A stretch of DNA of 64,000 nt from Gordonia sp. KTR9 (lineage in GTDB: Bacteria; Actinomycetota; Actinomycetes; Mycobacteriales; Mycobacteriaceae). Numbering within the stretch: position 1 is the stretch's first letter; the number at the start of each line of letters is the position of its first letter. Of the stretch, positions 58,933 to 64,000 are shown piece by piece. The position numbers and the translations under genes are program-made. The stretch lies in the NCBI RefSeq assembly GCF_000143885.2, contig NC_018581.1, positions 1,426,001 to 1,490,000 on the forward strand, written 5' to 3'. A model generated the notes under the pieces. It was not told where the DNA came from. It made no database searches and saw only the letters and a list, made by a program, of their open reading frames with translations.

Positions 58933-59161
58933 GTGTCGACCCTTCGTGACGGCCCTCCGCAGGCTCCGGGCCTCCTCAGGGAGCGGGGGGGTGTCGACCC
59001 TTCGTGACGGCCCTTCGCAGGCTCCGGGCCTCCTCAGGGAGCGGGGGGTGTCGACCCTTCGTGACGGCCCTTCGCAGGCTCCGGGCCTCCTCAGGAGGCG
59101 GGGGTGTCGACCCTTCGTGACGGCCCTCCGCAGGCTCCGGGCCTCCTCAGGGAGCGGGGGC
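58933..59161. repeat. Tandem array of four 56-58-bp units (REP-like family)
   Basis: Units begin GTGTCGACCCTTCGTGACGG at 58933, 58991, 59048 and 59104 and run through GCAGGCTCCGGGCCTCC to TCAGGGAGCGGGGG. Units are 90% or more alike with small indels. The GACCCTTCGTGA and CTCAGGGAGCG parts are the reverse complement of the ends of the dispersed repeat, so this is an amplified form of it. Confidence 0.8.
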
Positions 59162-59217
59162 TCGTCGCTATCGCTCCTCAGGGAGAATGTGGGGTGCAGC
59201 GAGCGGTGGGACGGCCG

Positions 59218-62200
59218 TCAGTACACGTCCCGCACGTACCGCTTGTCGGCCGCGAGTGCCTTGACGTACGACTCGGCACTCGCGGGGGAGCGCCGACCAT
59301 ACTGCGCGACAATGCCTTTCAGTGCGGCGTCGACGTCCCTGGCCATCCGCGTCGCGTCCCCGCAGACGTACACGTGCGCGCCGTCGTGCAACCACTGGTA
59401 GAGCTCTTCGCCGTGTTCGCGCATGCGGTCCTGGACGTAGATCTTGCGGTCCTGGTCGCGGGAGAACGCGACGTCGAGGCGGGTCAGCAGTCCGTCGCCG
59501 AGCATGGTCGTCAGCTCATCGCGATAGTAGAAGTCGGTGGCCGAGTACTGCTCGCCGAAGAACAACCAGTTCTTCCCGTTGTGTCCCAGCGCCTCCCGTT
59601 CGCGCAGGAACCCGCGGAACGGGGCGATGCCGGTGCCGGGGCCGATCATGATCATCGGTGTGTCGGGATCGGCCGGTGGCCGGAAGTGGGTGGTGGAGGT
59701 GACGAAGACGCCGACCTCGTCGTCGGCACGGTCGGCGAGGAAGGTCGAACAGACACCACCTCGCGGCGTCCCGAACCGGTTGTAGCGCACCGCCGACACC
59801 GTCAGCTGCACTTCGTCGGGGCTCTCCAGCGGGCTCGACGAGATCGAATACGACCGCGGCACCATCGGCTTGAGGACGTGCATCCATTCCTCGACGTCGG
59901 CGGAGACGGGATGATCGGCCAGGACGTCCACCGACTGTCGTCCCCATGCCCACTCGTTGAACTGCTGCTTGTTCCCGGCGGCGATGAGGGTCTTGAGGTC
60001 GGCGGAGTCGGAACGGTCGGCGACGAAGCGGACGAGATCGGGTGTCACGCGGGCGAACTCGATCCGCTCGCCCAGGGCTGCGTGCAGCGGTAGGTCCTCA
60101 CCCGCCACGGTCACCGACGCGTCGGCGTCGAGGCCGGTGCGCTCGAGGAACTCCACCACGAGTGCCGGATCGTTGCGCGGCCACACGCCCAGTGCGTCAC
60201 CGGCCTGATAGGACAGGGTGTCCGCGGGGAGTCGGAACCCGAAGTTGCGCACGTCTTTTCCGGACCCCTCGGCGTTGAGCTTGACGTTCCGCACGAGCGA
60301 GGTGAGCAGCGGCTTCTTTCGCGAGTAGGCCGGCGCGGAACGCACCGACGGTGCCGCTGCGGAGTCGGCCGGCTCGCTGACCACGGTCACGCGGTCGTCG
60401 GTCATCCCGGAGGTGGGTGCCCGGTTCGACATGCTGATCGCGCGGATGACCTCGGTCAGCCAACCGCCCGCCGTCTCCTCGAAGTCGGGTTCGCAGTCGA
60501 CACGCTCGAGCAGTCGCCGACCTCCCAGTTCACCGATCCGTGTATCGAGTTTGCGTCCGTGCCCGCAGAAGTCGTCGTAGTTGGAGTCGCCGAGTGCCAG
60601 CACCGCGTAGTCCACCCCTGACAGGTCGGGTGCATCCTCGGAATTCAATGCGTCCCAGAAGGACGTGCCGTTGTCCGGTGGGTCACCGTCCCCGGTCGTC
60701 GAGGTGACGAACAGGGCGGTGCCCTTCAGTTCGCCGACCTCGACGTCGTCCATGGACCGGGCATCCACCCGGAGCCCACTGGCCTTCACCCGCTCGGCCG
60801 TCTCCACGGCGAGCTCTTCGGCGTTGCCCATCTGGGAGGCCCACAGCACGGTGACGGTGTCGGTGCCGGGTTCGGCCGGTGACGAATTATCGTGGGGGAG
60901 GCCCGCGTCGGGTGCCGCCGTGCCGCGGGAGTACAGGCCTGCGAGTACGCCCGACGCCCAGATGCGGAGCTCGGCGCCCAGTGGCGCATCGGCCGGCAGG
61001 ACCGGAGTGCCCGAGGGAGACGCGCCCACCCCGGCAGCCAACCCGGCGAGGTAGAGCCGCTCGGCCGGGGTCATCGCGGGCGCCGAGACGTCGGAAACCC
61101 CCAGTGCCTGAGCGAGTGCCGTCGACCCGGCGGCGGCGGCCGGCACCACGTCGGTGTTCCCGCGCGCACCCGGAACCCGGATCAGGGTCACCGCGCACAC
61201 CTTCAGCTCCGGTTGCTGCGACAGCGGGTCCACCGCATCGGAGGTCACGGCGTTGATCGCGAGGTGCTCACCGAAGACGTCGTTCCAGTGGAACGGTACG
61301 AAGCAGTTGCCGGGCCGGACGCGGTCGGAGATCCGTGCGGGGAGTACCGCCCGGCCCCGCCGGGACGCGACCTCGACCTTGTCCTCGGCCGTGATGCTCA
61401 GCCGGGCGGCGTCGTCCGGGTGTATCTCGACGAAGGGTTCCGGATTCAGTTTGTTGAGCTTGGCCACCCGTCCGGTCTTGGTCATGGTGTGCCACTGATG
61501 GGGCAACCGGCCCGTGTTGAGCAGGAACGGATAGTCGTCGTCGGGCATCTCGGCCGCGTCGATGTGGGGACGGGCGAAGAACTGCGCTCGGCGGGTGGCG
61601 GTGGCGAACGCCAGGCGCGGCACCGTTCCGTCGTCGAGGCGGTGCAAGGTCTGGCTGCGACCGTCGTTGAGATACCGGATCGGGTTGCGGGCGCCGGTGT
61701 CGGCCGGATCGGGTTCGTCGTCGGACGCCGGTGGGCACGGCCACTGCATGGGCGTCCGGCGCAGCCGGTCGTAGGTGACCCCGCGCAGGTCGTAACCGGT
61801 GTTCGGGTTCGCGAACCGCTTGATCTCCTCGAACACCTCCTCGGCGCTCGAATAGTCGAAGGCGTCGGCATATCCCATCTCGGCGGCGATGCGTGCGATC
61901 ATCTGCCAGTCCGGGATCGCCTGTCCGGGTGCGTCGAGCGCGGGTTCGAACAGGGTGAGGTTGCGTTCGGAATTGACCATCACACCGGTCGATTCCGACC
62001 ACAGCGTCGCGGGGAGAACGACATCGGCGTACTGGTTGGTCTCGGTCTCGACGAAGGTGTCCTGGGTGATCACGAGGTCGGCGCGTTCGAGACCCTCGAT
62101 GACCGTCTTTCGATTGGCCACCGAGGCAACGGGATTGGTGCAGATGATCCAGCACGCCTTGATCTCGCCGTCGGCCATTCGCCGGAACATGTCGATGGTG

Positions 62201-63432
62201 CCGGCACCGACGTCGGCGCGCAGCGTCCCGGCCGGGACGCCCCAGATGTCCTCGACGTATTCACGATCGGCCGCGGACACCACGGCGCGCTGGCCGGGTA
62301 GGCCAGGACCCATGTAACCCATCTCGCGGCCGCCCATGGCATTCGGCTGTCCGGTCAGCGAGAACGGCCCGCTGCCGAGGCGGCAGATCGCGCCGGTGGC
62401 GAGGTGGAGGTTGATGAGCGCGTTGGTGTTCCACGTCCCGTGGGTGGACTGGTTGAGGCCCATCGTCCAGCAGCTCATCCAGTTGGGTGCGGTCCCGATG
62501 AGCTCGGCGGCGGCCCGCAGGTCCGATGCCGGGATGCCGGTGATCGACTCGACGACGTCGGGCGGGTACTGCGCGGCGAACTCGGGTATCTGGTCGAAGC
62601 CGTCGGTGAAGGACGCGATGAAATCCTCGTCGGTGTGGCCGTTCTCGATGAGCAGATGCAGCAATCCGTTGAGGAAGGCGAGATCGGTACCGGCCCGGAT
62701 CTGCAGGAACAGGTCGGCTTTGTCGGCGGTCGCGGTGCGTCGCGGGTCGACGACGATCAGCTTGGCCCCGGCCTTGACCCGGTCCATCATGCGCAGGAAC
62801 AGGATCGGGTGACAGTCGGCCATGTTGGCGCCGATGACGAGGAAGACGTCGGCGTGGTCGAAGTCCTGATACGACCCGGGCGGACCGTCGGACCCCAGCG
62901 ACAGCTTGTATCCCGTCCCGGCGCTGGCCATGCAGAGCCGCGAGTTGGACTCGATCTGGTTGGTGCGCAGGAACCCCTTGGCCAGTTTGTTCGCCAGGTA
63001 CTGCGCCTCCAGGGACATCTGACCCGAGACGTACAGGGCCACCGCGTCGGGCCCGTGCTCGTCGACGATGGTGCGCAGGCGCCGAGCGGTGTCGGTGATG
63101 ACGGCGTCGAGCTCGGCGGGCCGGAGCTGACCGCCGCGGTCGTCCCGGACGAGGGGAGTCGACAGCCGCCCACCGGCCGCGAGCATGTCCGCGGTGGTCG
63201 ATCCCTTGGTGCACAGGCGCCCGAAGTTCGTCGGATGATCGGATCGTCCGACGGTCTTGGTGACCCGGTCGGAGTCGTCGTCGAGCTTCATCTCCATGCC
63301 GCAGCCGACGCCGCAATAGGCGCACAGCGACATCACCGATCGGGACACGACGGATCGAGTCGGGGCGGGGATGGTCACGGGTTCCAGCGTCGGAGGTCGA
63401 TGTTTCGCGACCCGTAGCCCGGCGTTACGCAT
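59218..63432 (-). CDS. Assimilatory nitrate reductase fused to a flavoprotein reductase
   Basis: 1404 residues. The N-terminal part is a molybdopterin nitrate reductase: [4Fe-4S] Cys 37, 40 and 44 in [10 protein letters not shown] and a fourth Cys in GRLCTKGST; then [44 protein letters not shown] and [17 protein letters not shown] near the dinucleotide-binding domain. From about residue 850 a flavodoxin domain ([28 protein letters not shown]), then FAD ([14 protein letters not shown]) and NADPH ([13 protein letters not shown]) domains as in sulfite reductase alpha subunits, ending RYVRDVY. It should reduce nitrate to nitrite with NADPH in one chain. ATG 63432; ATG 63333 would shorten it. Confidence 0.9.
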   Translation of the reverse strand: MRNAGLRVAKHRPPTLEPVTIPAPTRSVVSRSVMSLCAYCGVGCGMEMKLDDDSDRVTKTVGRSDHPTNFGRLCTKGSTTADMLAAGGRLSTPLVRDDRGGQLRPAELDAVITDTARRLRTIVDEHGPDAVALYVSGQMSLEAQYLANKLAKGFLRTNQIESNSRLCMASAGTGYKLSLGSDGPPGSYQDFDHADVFLVIGANMADCHPILFLRMMDRVKAGAKLIVVDPRRTATADKADLFLQIRAGTDLAFLNGLLHLLIENGHTDEDFIASFTDGFDQIPEFAAQYPPDVVESITGIPASDLRAAAELIGTAPNWMSCWTMGLNQSTHGTWNTNALINLHLATGAICRLGSGPFSLTGQPNAMGGREMGYMGPGLPGQRAVVSAADREYVEDIWGVPAGTLRADVGAGTIDMFRRMADGEIKACWIICTNPVASVANRKTVIEGLERADLVITQDTFVETETNQYADVVLPATLWSESTGVMVNSERNLTLFEPALDAPGQAIPDWQMIARIAAEMGYADAFDYSSAEEVFEEIKRFANPNTGYDLRGVTYDRLRRTPMQWPCPPASDDEPDPADTGARNPIRYLNDGRSQTLHRLDDGTVPRLAFATATRRAQFFARPHIDAAEMPDDDYPFLLNTGRLPHQWHTMTKTGRVAKLNKLNPEPFVEIHPDDAARLSITAEDKVEVASRRGRAVLPARISDRVRPGNCFVPFHWNDVFGEHLAINAVTSDAVDPLSQQPELKVCAVTLIRVPGARGNTDVVPAAAAGSTALAQALGVSDVSAPAMTPAERLYLAGLAAGVGASPSGTPVLPADAPLGAELRIWASGVLAGLYSRGTAAPDAGLPHDNSSPAEPGTDTVTVLWASQMGNAEELAVETAERVKASGLRVDARSMDDVEVGELKGTALFVTSTTGDGDPPDNGTSFWDALNSEDAPDLSGVDYAVLALGDSNYDDFCGHGRKLDTRIGELGGRRLLERVDCEPDFEETAGGWLTEVIRAISMSNRAPTSGMTDDRVTVVSEPADSAAAPSVRSAPAYSRKKPLLTSLVRNVKLNAEGSGKDVRNFGFRLPADTLSYQAGDALGVWPRNDPALVVEFLERTGLDADASVTVAGEDLPLHAALGERIEFARVTPDLVRFVADRSDSADLKTLIAAGNKQQFNEWAWGRQSVDVLADHPVSADVEEWMHVLKPMVPRSYSISSSPLESPDEVQLTVSAVRYNRFGTPRGGVCSTFLADRADDEVGVFVTSTTHFRPPADPDTPMIMIGPGTGIAPFRGFLREREALGHNGKNWLFFGEQYSATDFYYRDELTTMLGDGLLTRLDVAFSRDQDRKIYVQDRMREHGEELYQWLHDGAHVYVCGDATRMARDVDAALKGIVAQYGRRSPASAESYVKALAADKRYVRDVY

Positions 63433-63534
63433 CCATCAACTTGACCTCACAGGACTCGGTCCCGAGTGTGAAAGGACGTGAGAACCGCAGGTGAGCGCCG
63501 ACACCGTCACGTGAACGGACGGGTTTCGGCGTTG

Positions 63535-63554
63535 CTCAGCCGGATCTCAGCCGG
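63535..63554 (+). promoter_or_regulatory. Candidate MprA box upstream of mprA
   Basis: Two direct repeats of CTCAGCCGG (63535-63543 and 63546-63554) lie just ahead of the probable -10 (TAAGAC, 63561-63566). MprA is known to bind paired short direct repeats in its own promoter. Confidence 0.5.
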
Positions 63555-63573
63555 GGTGGATAAGACTGTATCC

Positions 63574-64000
63574 ATGCGCATCCTCGTGGTCGATGACGAT
63601 CGGGCCGTCCGGGAGTCGTTGCGACGGTCGCTCACCTTCAACGGCTACAGCGTCGAGACCGCAGGCGACGGCATCGAGGCACTCGAGAAGATCCTGGCCG
63701 ACCGGCCTGACGTGGTGATCCTCGACGTCATGATGCCCCGGCTCGACGGGCTCGAGGTGTGCCGCCGGCTCCGCTCCGCCGGTGACGACCTTCCCATCCT
63801 GGTGCTGACCGCACGCGACTCGGTGTCCGAGCGGGTGTCCGGTCTCGACGCCGGGGCCGACGACTACCTACCCAAACCGTTCGCGCTCGAAGAACTCCTC
63901 GCCCGGTTGCGGGCGCTGCTGCGCCGTGCCTCGCCCGAGGACGACGCGGATTCGGAGACCCTGACCTTCGCCGATCTCTCGCTCGACCCCGTCACCCGCG
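63574..64000 (+). CDS. mprA: Response regulator MprA, N-terminal part (cut by window edge)
   Basis: The first 142 codons of an OmpR-family response regulator. The receiver domain has the acidic pocket VVDDD, the phosphoacceptor Asp at about residue 51 in [11 protein letters not shown], and the conserved Lys in [23 protein letters not shown]. These blocks are almost identical to mycobacterial MprA ([44 protein letters not shown]), the regulator of the MprAB envelope-stress system. The DNA-binding domain lies outside the window. A -10-like TAAGAC sits 7 nt before ATG 63574, so the message may be leaderless. Confidence 0.92.
   Translation, partial: MRILVVDDDRAVRESLRRSLTFNGYSVETAGDGIEALEKILADRPDVVILDVMMPRLDGLEVCRRLRSAGDDLPILVLTARDSVSERVSGLDAGADDYLPKPFALEELLARLRALLRRASPEDDADSETLTFADLSLDPVTR

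Noticed and set aside
58933..59161. Tandem repeats considered as a CRISPR array
   Set aside because: Units follow each other with no unique spacers, unit length is 56-58 bp, and no cas genes are nearby.
58832..59401. 189-codon open frame reading through the tandem array
   Set aside because: Its apparent peptide repeats only reflect the DNA repeat; no ribosome site or family features, and it runs antisense into the nitrate reductase end.

Overview
The window is GC-rich, gene-dense actinobacterial DNA. Its gene content and order point to a mycolic-acid actinomycete (Mycobacteriales), most likely Gordonia or a close relative. The main evidence is a set of genes arranged as in Mycobacterium: an accD1-accA1-fadE19-maoC-citE leucine block, an Rv0954-like antigen followed by perM-purN-purH, an Rv0958/Rv0959-like ATPase and VWA pair, rpmF, fprB, and mprA at the right edge. 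No rRNA, tRNA, CRISPR array or insertion sequence was seen.

Layout. 1-2.1 kb: a truncated aldo/keto reductase and a divergent MFS exporter. 2.2-12.6 kb: an apparent catabolic operon in which a sugar-type (CUT2) ABC importer is interleaved with a complete Rieske ring-hydroxylating dioxygenase (ferredoxin, alpha, beta, reductase) and two alpha/beta-hydrolases, followed by a GAF-LuxR regulator. 12.7-26.6 kb: a large 2-oxoacid:ferredoxin oxidoreductase diverges from a leucine/isovalerate operon (accD1, accA1, fadE19, maoC, citE, fadD, acetoacetyl-CoA synthetase), with a strong dyad between them. 26.7-32.1 kb: conserved housekeeping block (Rv0954-like protein, perM, purN, purH). 32.05-41.27 kb: accessory stretch (TSUP exporter, 13E12/HNH protein, sulfonate importer with a TauD-like dioxygenase, ArsR/SRPBCC/TIGR03086 cassette), which lies between purH and the MoxR-like ATPase that follows it closely in M. 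tuberculosis. 41.3-49.7 kb: MoxR ATPase and VWA protein, envelope-type small proteins, AEC carrier, rpmF. 49.8-53.4 kb: TRIC channel, a nuclease-like gene bracketed by matching palindromes, an SDR, and an AurF-like diiron oxygenase translationally coupled to fprB. 55.2-63.4 kb: nitrate assimilation (a small unknown protein, nirB, nirD, and a single-chain nitrate reductase fused to its own flavin reductase), interrupted by a GIY-YIG gene lying in repeats. The right edge is mprA.

How the genes work together. The first operon looks built to import a small organic compound and hydroxylate it, but no dihydrodiol dehydrogenase or ring-cleavage enzyme is present here. The leucine operon should carry isovaleryl-CoA to acetyl-CoA and acetoacetate, then reactivate acetoacetate with an ATP-dependent ligase. 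The sulfonate genes should import a sulfonate and release sulfite from it. The nir/nas genes reduce nitrate to ammonium.

The most unusual features are the transporter-dioxygenase operon, two small nuclease genes each bracketed by repeats, a dispersed REP-like family that supplies stop codons of neighbouring genes, an exporter gene with no standard start codon, and several apparently leaderless promoters.
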